Counted from the stretch's first letter, positions 32,517-44,075 are shown. The stretch: DNA of 64,000 bases from Rhyacophila brunnea (GCA_022495005.1 JAGYXB010001352.1:558001-622000), one strand, 5' to 3'. Made by a program: numbers and translations. Notes: generated by a model not told the origin, from the letters alone.

Positions 32517-32750
32517 CACCCACGGTGGCCGCGCGGCTTAAGCGTTGGACTATCACGCCGTGGGTTTCAGGTTCGAATCCTGGGTCTGGCAAGTATACAT
32601 ATTGTTTTTCTATTTGTGTGTGAATCAGGGTATGGACCTAATTTGTTGTGCAAGTGACTGACATCCATTTCTCGTAAAAAACAAAATCTGTTAATACAAA
32701 CCTCTACCATGTGGAGGCCCATATGATCCTATTAGGATCAGACATGGATT
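32517..32750 (+). mobile_element. SINE-1, complete copy at LINE edge
   Basis: tRNA-like head with CACGGTGGCCGCGCGGCTTA and a perfect B box GGTTCGAATCC, followed by the full body to GATCAGACATGG. A T-rich AA-ending string (TTTTTAA) occurs on both sides, but it is too simple to prove a target duplication. Confidence 0.9.
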
Positions 32751-32756
32751 TTTTTT

Positions 32757-32935
32757 TTAAATTGAAGTAGGTATCAATTAATTCCTTAATTACTAACCGA
32801 CGTTACGGATCACTCCATTATTTAGTACCTACCTTCGACTTGCTAATAATTAAATAAACTTTTTCATTTATTCAACGAATAAGTCACAATATTTAAGAAT
32901 GGAAACATCTCTTGCATATACCCACTAGAAATTAT
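32757..32935 (-). repeat. Leader and trailer fragments of the tRNA-bearing element, body absent
   Basis: GTAGGTATCAATTAATTCCT, CACTCCATTATTTAGTACCT and TTCAACGAATAAGTCACAAT belong to the leader. GAAACATCTCTTGCATATACCC belongs to a neighbouring unit's trailer. The head-to-tail join suggests a former tandem array. Confidence 0.65.
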
Positions 32936-33114
32936 TATTTTTTAAATTATTTTTTTTAAATTATATTTTTAGAGTTTAGAACAGTGTTATTTTGAACGTA
33001 TTTGTTATAAAATTGAGAATCAATGAGAATGAGAATGAGAAAATAATATCTGCGGTACTTTTTATAAAAAACAATTATCTTCTCATTACATGCAGTAAGT
33101 ATATATTATTATTT

Positions 33115-33350
33115 CGAATATTAATACTATCGACTGAGGGGACATGATGGAAATTTTATTTAAATTCAAATTAATTTGAGTTTTATACCATTCCATTCGA
33201 GTTATTTTTAGGAACCTGGTTTCACTTTTCGGAATCTTCAGGCACAATGCGTACTCAGCAATGACTAATTCATACTGACCGAGAAAATTTTCATTCTCGC
33301 CTATATACAAAAATTCAACAAAGTAAAATATAGTAAAAACATTATTAAGC
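33115..33350 (-). repeat. Hammerhead-bearing repeat, copy 1
   Basis: TTAATACTATCGACTGAGGG and the region up to 33243 match 62040-62165. The minus strand carries the hammerhead-like core at 33243-33211 with a longer spacer afterwards. Confidence 0.65.
33211..33243 (-). ncRNA. Hammerhead-like motif, diverged
   Basis: The minus strand reads CCTGAAGATTCCGAAAAGTG and then AAACCAGGTTCC. CUGAAGA, a GAAA-capped short stem II and GAAAC are still visible, but stem II has mismatches. Confidence 0.4.
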
Positions 33351-34650
33351 AACTAAGCGTTATTATTTAAAATAATTTAATATATTCTGTAGACGTACCT
33401 ATTTGGTAAAACTTTCTATTGGAATTTGCAATTGGCTCACAATTTTTTCTATCTATATTTTCCATGATATTTATACTATTGTACACAATGTTTCGATATA
33501 TTATTATTATTATTTAAAGTTTTTTCTAACCCATTAAAAATGGTAAATGATAATTCGGTAAAAGATTGTAAAATAATTTATGATAATATGATTGTTTATT
33601 ATTGAAATACGGCCATGGAGGTCAATTTTCTGTGTACAATTTATATGGTTGTTGTACAAAGTGTTATCACCATACAAGAATGTGGTGATCGTAATATGAT
33701 TATGTCTTACATTAATAATAATTATAAATAGGATAAAATAATGAATTTGGGGCAAAAAATAATATAACGTCTCCAATCCACTCCTGGTAGCAAAGACGCT
33801 ATACATTATATTATTTTATTTACGATCATCTACTTTACTATAAACAATAAAAAATACCAACAAATTGATTTGAATATTTATTAAAAGTCATTTGTCATAA
33901 ACCTTTTTTCTCTAGCACAGATAAATATTTAAATTGAATAATAATAACATGCATTAAAGTGTTCGCTGAAAAAAATCTTCAATCTCGAATAAGTGTTCTG
34001 AGTGAAATTCCAATTTCATCCGCAAGTAATTCTCAACTTGGACGTCAAAGAATGTGGATTGAACCATTACATTATGTATTTATATACTTATATTATATTA
34101 TATATTATACGCATTCAGAATCGCCTGTTCTGTTGCCAACGTTGACGTTTGGTTGAAAGAGTGATGCTAAACCATTTAAATATGTATATTTATTGATTAT
34201 TAAATAAATGATCGTTCTTAAATATATTATACACATTTTTATTACCTACTAAATCATCACCAGAAAAAATCTATTATTAACTAAGGACTGATATAAAATA
34301 AAATCAACATAAATTTAATATTATTTTGTAATATATTGTGTCGCTTCATTGACTTAATACAGGTAATTTTACTAATAGATTCCAGCTCAGATGTCTGGTT
34401 TAATATTGTCACAGCGTATCCAACAGTACCCTACATGCCAAACTATTCGGTCCGTTAATATGGGCTTCGTTTTCGGATATTATTTGTATTTTTCCTTACG
34501 AAAATTAAGCTAGGAATTTATGTCTCAACTAGCTTAGTTTTTCCCCATCTGGGGGGGATATCTACATATTACTTAACACCAAAATTAATAAAAAAGGGAT
34601 AAATATGCTATATTAATTATTATAACTGTTACGCAATATATTTTTTAAAG
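33351..34650. other. No gene seen
   Basis: AT-rich. The 90-codon minus-strand frame at 33534-33806 is low-complexity. Confidence 0.45.
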
Positions 34651-35748
34651 CGGCTGTTCATGGTCTATTTTAGAGCGAGATAGATTACAGCAATTACATA
34701 TTGAGAATTGAGATTTTGAAAATTAGTACTAACATTGCGACACTAGCGCCTTTACTGTGTCGTTAAGTAGTACTGCAACATATTGTTTTAAATACGCCGT
34801 ACTGAAATGGCAATGTCTTACTTGATTCCAAATGCATCTGATTAGAATCTCGAATTTGACTGTGTCACAAATTATTTTAGATAACCGCATTGTAAATGGA
34901 TCTGCCCCGAGTGATATACATGAACAAGGCGTTATTTACAATTATTGTTAATACACCATATTGCTTCTTTCTTGATTCCAAATCTCTCCGGTTGGAATCA
35001 AGTATGCAGTGTTAAAAATATATAGCATTACTATTTAATGACATTTGACAGGTCGCAGTTAACCCGATCATGACAAACCGAGTAAAAAAGCATTACGCCT
35101 GACAATTATAATTAACTGCATGAATACGACATAATTATTATATTATTCTATATTTTTGGATTTAATTGATATGTTAGACCCTGCTGGAATATATTCAGAG
35201 CGTTGGAGCGGAGCTCGAAGCAGAAGCACGGAGCAGTGGAGCAATGGGTTTTTACCCAGAGCAGGAGCGGAGCCGGAGCACCGAAAATTTGTAGTGTTCC
35301 ACTGCTCCGGATGTTTTTAATATTATTATTATATAAAACTTTATATTTGACACGTTTTTGCGATACTGGAATTATTTGAAATACGGCAACACTGCCGAGT
35401 GATAAATAACCTCACCTCACTTTTTAAAAATAATGAAAATAGCGAATAAACCTAATTTCGGAACTTTTCAATTTTTTTTAAATTTGTATACATATAATAC
35501 CTATTTTTACCTGGAGCGGAGCAGACCCTGGAGTGGAGCTGGAGCGGAGCAACTCAAAAAGGGTCCGCTCCAACCCTTTGAATATATTTGTACCTGTTAT
35601 TATATCAAAATTAAAAAAAAAAAACATGCAGTACTACTTAACGGCAGGAGTACGTATTAATTTTCAAAATCGCTGCATCTCAATTCTCAATATGTAATTG
35701 TTCTACTCTATCTCAATCTAAAATAGTTCACATGGTCATGACCAGCCG
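34651..35748. repeat. Large inverted-repeat element with CGGCTG ends, carrying a nested hAT element
   Basis: CGGCTGTTCATGG at 34651 and CATGGTCATGACCAGCCG ending at 35748 are inverted. The inversion extends through AATTACATATTGAGAATTGA (34694) and its complement near 35675, with arms of about 85-110 bp. A hAT-like MITE sits within it. The right end overlaps a direct repeat (see 35749-35915). Confidence 0.65.
35196..35580. mobile_element. hAT-like MITE, 385 bp, with in-window empty site (family G)
   Basis: Starts CAGAGCGTTGGAGCGGAGC and ends GGTCCGCTCCAACCCTTTG. The exact 8-bp AATATATT flanks it (35188-35195, 35581-35588). The interior is rich in GGAGC/GCTCC. A paralogous unoccupied site at 35868 reads AAAATATATTTGTGCCCGTT. 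A related fragment is at 48113-48200. Confidence 0.92.
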
Positions 35749-35915
35749 TGTTAAAAAAAAACATCACGACTGACAGTTAACATCCCGGGATAATTAACTG
35801 CATGGATACGACATATCATATTTATTGACTTTGGATTTAATTGATATGTTAGAATAGCCCTGCTAAAATATATTTGTGCCCGTTAATATCTCAAAATTAA
35901 AAAATATGGAGTTGA
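35749..35915 (+). repeat. Direct repeat of 35060-35195 plus 35581-35615 (unoccupied site)
   Basis: TAATTAACTGCATGGATACG, TTGGATTTAATTGATATGTT and CCCTGCTAAAATATATTTGT follow the same order as upstream, without the 385-bp insertion. Confidence 0.8.
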
Positions 35916-36384
35916 CTGACTTTGCAACTGGCAGTGTTTTACTTGCCGACCCCTGTTTTAAGCGAAATCGTATAAAAAAGTAGCTTTCGTCGAAAAGTAG
36001 AACAGAGCACTTTTCATATTCTTTTCAATCGAGTGGAGTCAATGACACGCAGAAAGCAAGTCTCCAAGTCTTCTTTCTACAGGCCACTCTTCCGTCCAAC
36101 TGTCGGACGTTGTTACATTTATTTCATTTTTCGACTCGATCGGGGACAGCTCTGATGAATACGACTCTACCTGATCACACCCGAACAACACCACCCGTGG
36201 ATGGATTCACATACTTATTAAATAAACATTATAAAACAATGTTTCTTTCGCTTCTTTGTTTTACCACATAATTAATTATACTAAGATATCTGTTAATATA
36301 CATTGCAGCCAGGGAGTTTCCAACACTGACATTCCAAATTCTGGGAACGTTTTTTTAAATTTCGAAAATAAATAGTTTTATATT

Positions 36385-36475
36385 ATGTTATTAAATTCTA
36401 ATTGATTTGATTTTCAAACTTATCCCTTTGAGTCGTTTTTGCGACCCGGGATTTACCTTTCGGCGTCTTCATGGA
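36385..36475 (-). repeat. Hammerhead-bearing repeat, copy 2
   Basis: TTGAGTCGTTTTTGCGACCC and GGATTTACCTTTCGGCGTCTTCA match 62115-62163. The core on the minus strand is 36474-36440. Confidence 0.65.
36440..36474 (-). ncRNA. Hammerhead-like motif, diverged
   Basis: The minus strand reads ATGAAGACGCCGAAAGGTAA and ATCCCGGGTCGC. The GAAAC core element is mutated. Confidence 0.35.
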
Positions 36476-36878
36476 CTATGCACTGGAACGCAACTCCGGT
36501 TCGTGAAATACCCGAAATTATTGCTCTGTCTCGTCTAAAAATTAAATATTGCATCCCGGTTTGTGAATTATTGAAAAGTAATTAAATTCACCAACTTTAT
36601 GATATTTAAAATTTAATACAAAACTTGTTGGACTACATAATGGTAAAAAATAATATTTATGACGTTTAACACTGCCCTGCGGTGCTGACAATATTTGCAT
36701 GGCACAAGTTATACCATTTGATATGATTAGATAGTTATACTAGATAGTTATATTCTATCAAATAAATCTAACGCACTTATTTGTATATAATATACCTACG
36801 TAAAATTATGTAAATATGTTAATATTGTCGGAAAATTATCGAGCGTTCCGGTTCGTAAAATTTACATTTCGAGCACTG
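36476..36878. mobile_element. Family E hAT-like element, likely left-truncated
   Basis: ATTATCGAGCGTTCCGGTTC and TTTACATTTCGAGCACTG form the right end. GGAACGCAACTCCGGTTCGTG near 36485 is a partial left-end match. The border with the hammerhead repeat is abrupt. Confidence 0.6.
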
Positions 36879-38560
36879 ATGCGACACCAACAAATATATT
36901 TATTAGAATTTAAATTCAACTTCCATCAAGTATCTACCCTTGGTCAATAGTATTAATTTTAATTATGATTAATGTGAAGCCAATTAAATTATACCTACAT
37001 CAAAAAACAATTAAAAGTTTTTTTTATTAAGTATTCCTACAGATTTGGCAAAATTAATTCCATGCTAAATAAATTATTACCTACTATAGGATAGTTACTA
37101 AAAGTGTATTTTTGTGTAGTTTTTTTATGGCTAGTCTAGACTCCAGGCTTAGCTGGAAATTGCAAATTGTATAACAATTCTTTAGAATAATTCTATACGA
37201 CTATTAAAAATGTTCTGATACAAATTCCATGTTTTTTTTTTGTATTCCGCCGTGGATGTAATTTTTTTCTTGTTCTGTACTAAGCATTAGTAGTATAAAC
37301 AAATTTTAATGATTATATTTTTTCCCCCAAAGATCACTCAATTTTGTTTAATTCCGTATTTTTTTGAAAATTAAAAACCAACACAAACCATTTAAATACT
37401 ATTTAATTCTAAAATATCCAAGAACATTTGAAGGATGGATTATAAAAACAACATAATATGTCAGTTTTTCCCAAATTTGAGATTTATAATATGTAATTTT
37501 TTTAATGTTATCTATGTGCTCTCATTTACCGTTTTTTCAAAAACAGCACATAGCACGAGTTAAAAGGTGTTAAAGTTCTTTTAACCCATAAAAAAAATCA
37601 TTTGACAAAAGAGTTTCTACAAATACATCATAATAATTAAAAAATAAGCACATGTGTAATATCACATCAAAAGAAAAAAATCATAATTCACAAGGAAGAG
37701 ATTCTATTATCTAAGTTTTTTGCTCTCCAGAAAAAATGTTCAGTTCTGACATAAATTTTGTTTTTGTAATCTTTTATAATATATTATATAATAGTATATA
37801 GTGTATATAATAATATATAATATATAACCCTTCATTGTTGACCAAAATCAAAATATAGATGTGCCATTTGTTTGTGGCTGAATGATGTCTGATGTTTTAA
37901 AAACTAATTTTTAAAAGTAAAAATATGTCTAAAAGAGATATACTATATAATAACATACATAATAATAATATTATATTAAATATATACATACGAAAACATT
38001 TATAATGTTTTTTTTAATAACGCGTTTAAAACGTATTTTAATTTTTTTGTTGTAATATTATATTATATTATGTTTCGTCGATACGGCGTATAAATGGGAT
38101 GTATCGCATTTAGAAGAGAAATATTAATATACGGGTGCTCTGTTACAAAGGCTATCTTGAATCAAAATACGCTATGTACAGCCTTAAGTATGTATCTGGC
38201 TTTCAGAAATAAGGAGGTCGATTATGAGAGTTATATATATTTTTTGTGGCTGGTGTACATGCCTCCGTGGTGTAAAGATGAAATAGTTTGGTTGTTATAG
38301 CGGCATGGTTTTATTTTCATCTAGATTTTGTAAATAGTATTGGACTCAGACGGTGTATTTAAATATATTCGCTATTTGTGAGCCATAAGAACAAAACATT
38401 GTACATCGCGCCAAAATTAGTCGCTCACCAGTTTTCCTTGTTATACCAGCCTCCTGTAGTTTCGCGATACATATTATAAACCCATATTATACACATTAAT
38501 TGTGTTTGTCGGTATTAAAAGACGTCAAAATTAAGTTTGTTTGGAGAAAAAATAGATCAA
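36879..38560. other. No gene seen
   Basis: Very AT-rich. A 68-codon frame at 38094-38300 is not recognisable. Confidence 0.45.
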
Positions 38561-39110
38561 TATTATATGGTATTAACAAAGGCCTTTTCCAGATGGCGCG
38601 TGTCTCACCGCGCTTTACATGCAAGTACCAAATATGTGCAGCGCCCAGATAACGCGATGTATTTGGCAGTGTACAAGTTAGGTGACATAAAAAACAAAAA
38701 CAAGAAAGACTGACATCTAAATCGTGACACACGGCCACTTTGAGATTTAATATGTCGCTATCTACTGGCAAGAAAAGCGACCAACTGAAGGAGCTGACTG
38801 GGGGCTCCATTCATAATTCTACCCCGAGAGAAGCGGATTATTGAGAGGGATGGAAAATCTTTATCGCTCAAAGGATGGCAAAATTCAAAGGTGGTCACGA
38901 TCCTCAGCCATGAGAATACGATCAAGAAGAAGATAAAGCTAGGTAACGTAATTAATTTTTGAATTAACATAAGAAATTGCGCCTCGAGCGGCAAGGCGGT
39001 CATCACAGGCTCCTCTGGCGCAAAATGCGCGTTGTCGAGAGTCTGGCGAGCATTTGCGCTTGTAGCGCAAGATATGACACGCGGTAAATACATGTGAGTG
39101 GGTCAAAGAG
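38561..39110. other. Moderate-GC block of unknown origin
   Basis: GC and CpG rise (CTCGAGCGGCAAGGCGG). The minus strand has overlapping frames of 104 and 111 codons. The plus strand has 30 codons from 38752, and a second frame reads LKGWQNSKVVTILSHENTIK near 38870. None gives a family I can name. It may be a decayed coding segment or a GC-rich repeat. Confidence 0.35.
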
Positions 39111-39289
39111 TTCATCGGTATCTGGAATGCGCGCGAATTCTTTCACACGAGTCAAATTGCACTATCTAGACAAGGCTTAAAGGTCCAACGTCACATCTTC
39201 ATCTTAGATATAACGAAGGATGCATGATTTGCTTTCGTATTAAAAATGCAGTCTTCTCTTAAAGGTCAAAGATAGTAATAAATCTGTAA

Positions 39290-39960
39290 ATATGTACGCG
39301 CCTTAGAAGTTATACTTCTTTGGCGTAACAAAACAAAATAATCGCACACCGCGTTAGTCAAAATTCACATCAACCAAAAATATTCAAACACTTAGAAAAT
39401 AGTTTTCACATACTTAAACTAAATAATACCAAACAAAACTACCTAACGCACTTTAAAATAGAAGTAGGCTTAGTTTTGACAGCTAATCACACAGAAAAAG
39501 GGGTAGGTACAATTATTCACAAAGCGAAACAATATTTTTCACCAAGCAAAATAATCCATACTCCATAGCTATGATCACATCATTGCGCGAGACGTCATGT
39601 TTCAGATCTGTCAAAAATAAAGTATGATATTAGATAGAATTGAAGTTTCAATAGCCCCACATCAATAAAAACAAGAATAAAGGGGGCCGCTTATTGGAGC
39701 GGCGCTGGTTTATTTATATACAATTTAACTTATATCACTAAATAAATTATATAATTATTTATTTATTTTATTTTATTTAGGCCAACAATAATAGATTCGT
39801 TGCCTAGGCAACGGAACAATTCTATTATCAAACTTGCGTTTGTATACAGCTGACTGCTTCGCAGCTAACTTCATACTGTTAATTACTTTCGTAACGACTC
39901 TCAATTTCACTCTCTACCAAACGCCCCAAAATAAGTATAAGTTCAAAAAATGCTTGTTTT
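39290..39960. repeat. Dispersed element H, long copy
   Basis: Left part TTAGAAGTTATACTTCTTTGGCG (39304) and right part AAGTATAAGTTCAAAAA (39935) are inverted. The interior matches 48809-49255, including CTTATTGGAGCG, the palindrome GTTGCCTAGGCAAC and TCAAACTTGCGTTTGTATAC. The copies differ by about 200 bp of internal sequence. Class unknown, non-coding. Confidence 0.75.
39799..39812. promoter_or_regulatory. Perfect X-box-like palindrome
   Basis: GTTGCCTAGGCAAC fits the RFX-type X-box consensus and is conserved in the second copy of element H (49088-49101). No gene is nearby, so a regulatory role is unproven. Confidence 0.4.
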
Positions 39961-40281
39961 TAATATACCGGTAGGAAAAAGAGATGTAGATACATTTATC
40001 TAAACCAACTCAGTTGGACAATGTAGAAAACGAACCGTCGTCTCTAAAGGTTAATCAACAGAGGGAGCTTGCCATATATATACAAGGACACGTGGACACG
40101 TGTTTTGGAATCCGTTCATAATATATAAAGACTGTAGTCAGAAACAAACCGGTACTTCGGAAGCTCCTTTATTCAATTCGGGACGATGCTTTGGAAACTA
40201 TTCTATTGCTAGGCAGAATATTTTAAATGTATTTATTTTTCTAAATACATAACGCTGTCACATTTAATTATCAATTAATAT
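39961..40281. other. No gene seen
   Basis: No recognised feature. Confidence 0.45.
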
Positions 40282-40615
40282 TGTTGAACATACATAATTT
40301 TGAAAACACTTCTGAGAAATTATATTATAACCAATAGAAAAAATCTTTTAAGAAAAGTACGACACCCCGCAGGAATCGAACCTGCATCTCTCGGGTTTCA
40401 CGTACACGCCAATAGCTAATTTGATTTAAAATACAAAATCCGATAGCCAATAGAAGCTCAATTAATTTAGAAAGCGCTTCAGAGAGTATTATAAGAGCCA
40501 TTAGTTAAAATTCATCGTAATATATGGTAGCTTTAGCACAGTGGTCTATGTGCGTGGGCGCTATCGGTTATAATATATTTTCTCAGAAGTGTTTTCAAAA
40601 TTATGTATGTTCAAT
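40282..40615. mobile_element. tRNA-bearing element in inverted-repeat form
   Basis: TTGAACATACATAATTTTGA at the left and its complement TTATGTATGTTCAATA at the right define arms of about 45 bp. Inside, the minus strand has a tRNA-like T arm (GGTTCGATTCC, 40369-40423). The plus strand has a second tRNA-like 5' half (TAGCTTTAGCACAGTGG, about 40531). So two half-cloverleaves face each other. Confidence 0.7.
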
Positions 40616-40620
40616 AATTA

Positions 40621-40700
40621 TAATGTTACATTATTAAATCTTGTGAATTTATCTTTGAATAAAAAAGTATTTAATTAAAAATTAATATTGTGTTTGCCAA
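40621..40700 (+). repeat. Leader fragment of the tRNA-bearing element
   Basis: TTACATTATTAAATCTTGTG matches the leader start at 19297 and 44010. Confidence 0.55.
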
Positions 40701-40709
40701 TTACGTAGC

Positions 40710-41590
40710 TTCTTATTGTGCCATCCCCTAGTGGGGGTCGCCACCTTAGACTATAGATACACCTAGACGCCACCCATTGCATTGCTGAATGAAGCTGCGT
40801 GCCGTGCGTTTGGTTTGTGGGCGAGCGAATGCATTCGTATTCCATAGACCATTTTGCTAGTGCTCGCCCAAAGTGCTCGCACTAGACGCTCAAAATTAAA
40901 ATATATTTTTCTATTTTTTTTAACGTTATATATAGTATTTTTAAGCGGTCAAAATGCAACCATTAGGTAAAAATATCCATAATTTAAGTTATTTTAAAGA
41001 AACACGGTCACTTGATATTAAAATATATAATAATATACAAATAAATTATCACGAACATATATCAACTTACCTATGAAACGTAATACCATCTTCTTGCTTA
41101 TCAGTACGGCTACCACATTTTAATACAACACACAGAACCATCTTTTCTACTTAATTAACTAAAAATATTTACCACTGACTTTATGTTTTACACAAAAATA
41201 GCAATTTTAGCAACACGGTATCGAAGCTTAGTTAAGCAACAAGGTAAGATTTGGCGGCTACACCGTAGCAAACCATCTCCTACAGCTGTAAACCTTTTAT
41301 CTTACTCTAGCGCGTGTCGCAGAGATTATAAGGGTGCCGAATACTTTCTCACTCGCACCTATGCATCGTTTTTGTCAATCGCTACTATCTGGGCGATCTT
41401 TGCCTTATCATCAGCTACCCGGAATAATAGTTCAGTGGAGCTGCACTTATTCAAATCACGGAGGTTCTTAAGCCACGAAATGCTTCTCGAACTTCTCATA
41501 AAGTCACCGAGGGATTGTAATTTTCTGGTTTTGATACTACGCAGAATTTCTCGATCCTTTTCAATTCAATTGAGAAAAATTAAAATATGT
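40710..41590 (-). pseudogene. LINE reverse transcriptase C-terminal fragment split by about 640 bp
   Basis: 40710-40750 (TTCTTATTGTGCCATCCCCT) and 41386-41590 (GGCGATCTTTGCCTTATCATC, ATAGTTCAGTGGAGCTGCAC, TTCTGGTTTTGATACTACGC) are adjacent in the copy at 31835. The intervening 40751-41385 is an insertion of unknown type. The plus-strand 182-codon frame over 41183-41731 crosses this junction and is antisense to the LINE. Confidence 0.8.
40751..41385. other. Insertion of unknown class in LINE
   Basis: About 635 bp separating LINE halves, with TTAGACTATAGATACACC at the left and CAATCGCTACTAT at the right. No matching termini were confirmed. It includes a GC-richer patch with GGGCGAGCGAATGCATTCG. 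Confidence 0.5.
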
Positions 41591-41721
41591 ATTTCGTTGT
41601 TCCGACACACGACGTCGCGAACTTTGAACTGTGTCGACCTCCATGTGAAACTAGTTAGACGCGTTATAAATGCTCCAAACTCTTATTCGCACAAGAGTTG
41701 CGCAAATACAGTAAATACTGT

Positions 41722-42155
41722 GGTTACATGAAAATTGTACGTGAAACATTTCAACGTGGCACAGTTCGCCGTGAGCTTTCGTATCGGAAAGAAATGACCG
41801 TATACCATACGGCCTCCAAATTTATTAGATTCAATATGAACATTAATTCAATTTTCATAGCTGATTTTGGCAAAATTCATGAATTAAAGAATGAAAACCT
41901 AACCTAACCTAACAAATAATCCAGTATATCGGCTATTTTCAAAATTCGTTTGCTGCTGTCTTCCTGTAAAGTGTAAACCGACAAGAACCGTGTTTTATTT
42001 ATACATGAATTTTAGGTCAGTACTATACGGCCAAAGATTCTCTCTTAAGAAAGAATGCTCTTTAATATATGGTTATATATTTCCGATACAAAATTTCACG
42101 GTGAAGTGTGATACAGCAAACTGCATACGTACAAGTTTCCGGACACGTTGTACTG
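41722..42155. repeat. Foldback element with TTAGG core, diverged
   Basis: GTTACATGAAAATTGTACGTG at the left and CATACGTACAAGTTTCCGG at the right are inverted and match the ends of 55776-56171. ACCTAACCTAACCTAAC followed by AAATAATCCAGTATATCGGC matches 700-735. Confidence 0.7.
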
Positions 42156-42439
42156 TATACTATATTTGTAATTTCTACTGTGTCAATAAATCAATTTACC
42201 ATAATCAGTATTTAACCTTAAAAAACCTCCCCTCACCAGATATATTCAAACCTTCTATCCCACAATTAATTTCCGCTATTCGCCCGGAGTCAAGATGGCG
42301 GCTTGTTAGTAGGTATATACCGTAAATTTCTGATTTACCTTTCTTCAATATTCCGTGTTATAAGATATATTATATAAAGTGAGAAATTGTTAATAAAATT
42401 TATATTGTCGCATATTGATTGCGCTGCTAAGAAATTATC

Positions 42440-42778
42440 TAATGGAAACATTGATATTATACAGGATACACCATTCCAAACGAAGTGTAAATACGTCAAA
42501 TACGATACCTGACGGGACTTGAACCTGTATTTGCTGGATTCACGCCAGTTTGCTTTTCCAATTAAGCTACGGGCATCTTATTGAATTACGACGATTTTAA
42601 TTACGACGGTTTTAGTATCAGTAAGTAGGTATCAATTAATTCCTCAATTTCTAACCGACGTCGCGGATCATTCCATTATTTAGTTTTTACTTAGAATTGC
42701 TAATAATTTAATAAATTTTGTTATACAAATAATACACAAGATTTAAGAATGTAACATTATATAATATATAATGTTATA
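42440..42778 (-). mobile_element. tRNA-bearing element, type-A cloverleaf
   Basis: The minus-strand body at 42577-42503 begins GATGCCCGTAGCTTAATTGG and ends CCCGTCAGGTATCG. The acceptor pairs at six of seven positions, the A box is TAGCTTAATTGG and the T arm GGTTCAAGTCC. The leader follows on the plus strand: AGGTATCAATTAATTCCTCA, CCGACGTCGCGGATCATTCC, AAGATTTAAGAATGTAACATT. An internal deletion near 42610 removed the TGTTGGCTATCGG portion. Confidence 0.8.
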
Positions 42779-43394
42779 TTAAAGCTTGGTTGGCGAACCT
42801 TTTTACGTATGTGTGACAAAATTTCCAAAATATGATTTTTCTACTGTCTGACGTGCCGAGTATGGGGAGAATTTTATGGGGGAAACACAGTTTTTTTAAT
42901 GCTGATGTTCTAGATACCACTCATAAAACATAGCACACATATAGCTTTATCATTTTTTTTCTCATACGCCATACATTTCGGTCCACCAATTTTGAAATTG
43001 CTATTACTCTAGATCCACCAAGTTTTTGTTTATTATTTGGTGCAGCCATTTTTTGTGGGTGGACATGAATTTGTTGTTAATGTAATAAATAGTTTGGTTA
43101 TTTACGCACAAATTGACACCAAAATTGCTCCGATCAGATGAGGCATTCTGTCGCTACAGTGGTATCAAGCTCAAGCATTGTAAATCGATCACAATTAGAG
43201 GTTCTCGGTGCAATAATGTTATATGTGACGCATAAAGCCTAAGGGCTGACCTATGCAATTATTTATTTCCATTAAACTTAATGCTTATTCTTGAAGAGTA
43301 TTTGTCTGCTATTTTTTATAGAATGCGATCTGTCATTTATTATTATTAATATTGATATTTTTTCACTTCAAACGCGTGCCATAGGTTCACCATC
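42779..43394. other. No gene seen
   Basis: The CTTGGTTGGCGAACCTTTTTA string near 42785 looks like a hAT-style terminus (compare the GTAGTCAACC type), with GGTTCACCATCACTG at 43384-43398 as a possible partner. Not confirmed. Confidence 0.35.
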
Positions 43395-43402
43395 ACTGTT
43401 AT

Positions 43403-43993
43403 CAATAGCAAAGGGTAGAGATAGGCTGTTAAGATCCTCCATAAATAGTGCACACTAAACTTTGTCAGTCATACGTATTTGTTTTCATTGAAATAAGACT
43501 ACAATTTAAAGATGGTGTTAGTTAATTTTTAAATTCAATTAAACCCTGCGCAAACCAATCCATAATAAATAATAGTCAAAAAATACTCGTATATCTACAA
43601 AATATCTGAAATTATGCAATTAAATCATACACAACTTTAGATATTTTATAGATAAAATGATATTTTTTATATATTATAGGTTGGTTTAGGCAGGACTTAA
43701 TGAATTAAGAAAATAACCAACAATATTGTGTAATACGTATGCTTAATCCAACGAAAATAAATAAGTATGAATGAAAAAGTGTGTACAATTTTGTCCTATC
43801 GTGCAGAGTACATCAAAACTATAAATTTATGGTTTGTTTTAGGCAGGGTTTAATTGATTTTTTAAAAATAACCAACACCATCTGTAAATAATTGTAGTCT
43901 TAGTTTAATAAAACATATACGTCTGACTAACAAAGTTTAATGAGCACTATTTTTTGGCGGATCTTAACAACCTACCTCCACCCTTCGCTACTG
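43403..43993. mobile_element. Family C foldback hAT-like MITE, 591 bp
   Basis: Begins CAATAGCAAAGGGTAGAG (decayed) and ends CCTCCACCCTTCGCTACTG. Flanks ACTGTTAT (43395-43402) and ACTGCTAT (43994-44001) match at seven of eight bases. Internal GGCAGGGTTTAAT blocks are as in 2571-3094. Confidence 0.85.
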
Positions 43994-44009
43994 ACTGCTA
44001 TATAGAATG

Positions 44010-44075
44010 ATACATTCTCAAATCTTGTGTCTTATTCGTTAAATAAAATAAATAGTTTATTAGATAATTAGATAT
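44010..44075 (+). repeat. Leader fragment of the tRNA-bearing element
   Basis: ACATTCTCAAATCTTGTGTC and TTATTCGTTAAATAAAATAA fit the leader start. Confidence 0.55.

Noticed and set aside
38496..39093. Two overlapping minus-strand frames as a candidate gene
   Set aside because: They are in different frames, overlap each other, and show no domain. I kept only a low-confidence composition note.
41183..41731. Longest open frame in the window (182 codons, plus strand)
   Set aside because: It starts in an insertion of unknown class, crosses into antisense LINE sequence (41386-41590) and continues past it. A frame made of three unrelated pieces is not a gene.
42503..42577. Possible functional tRNA gene (minus)
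   Set aside because: The anticodon loop lacks T33 and the acceptor has a mismatch. It is embedded in a dispersed element.
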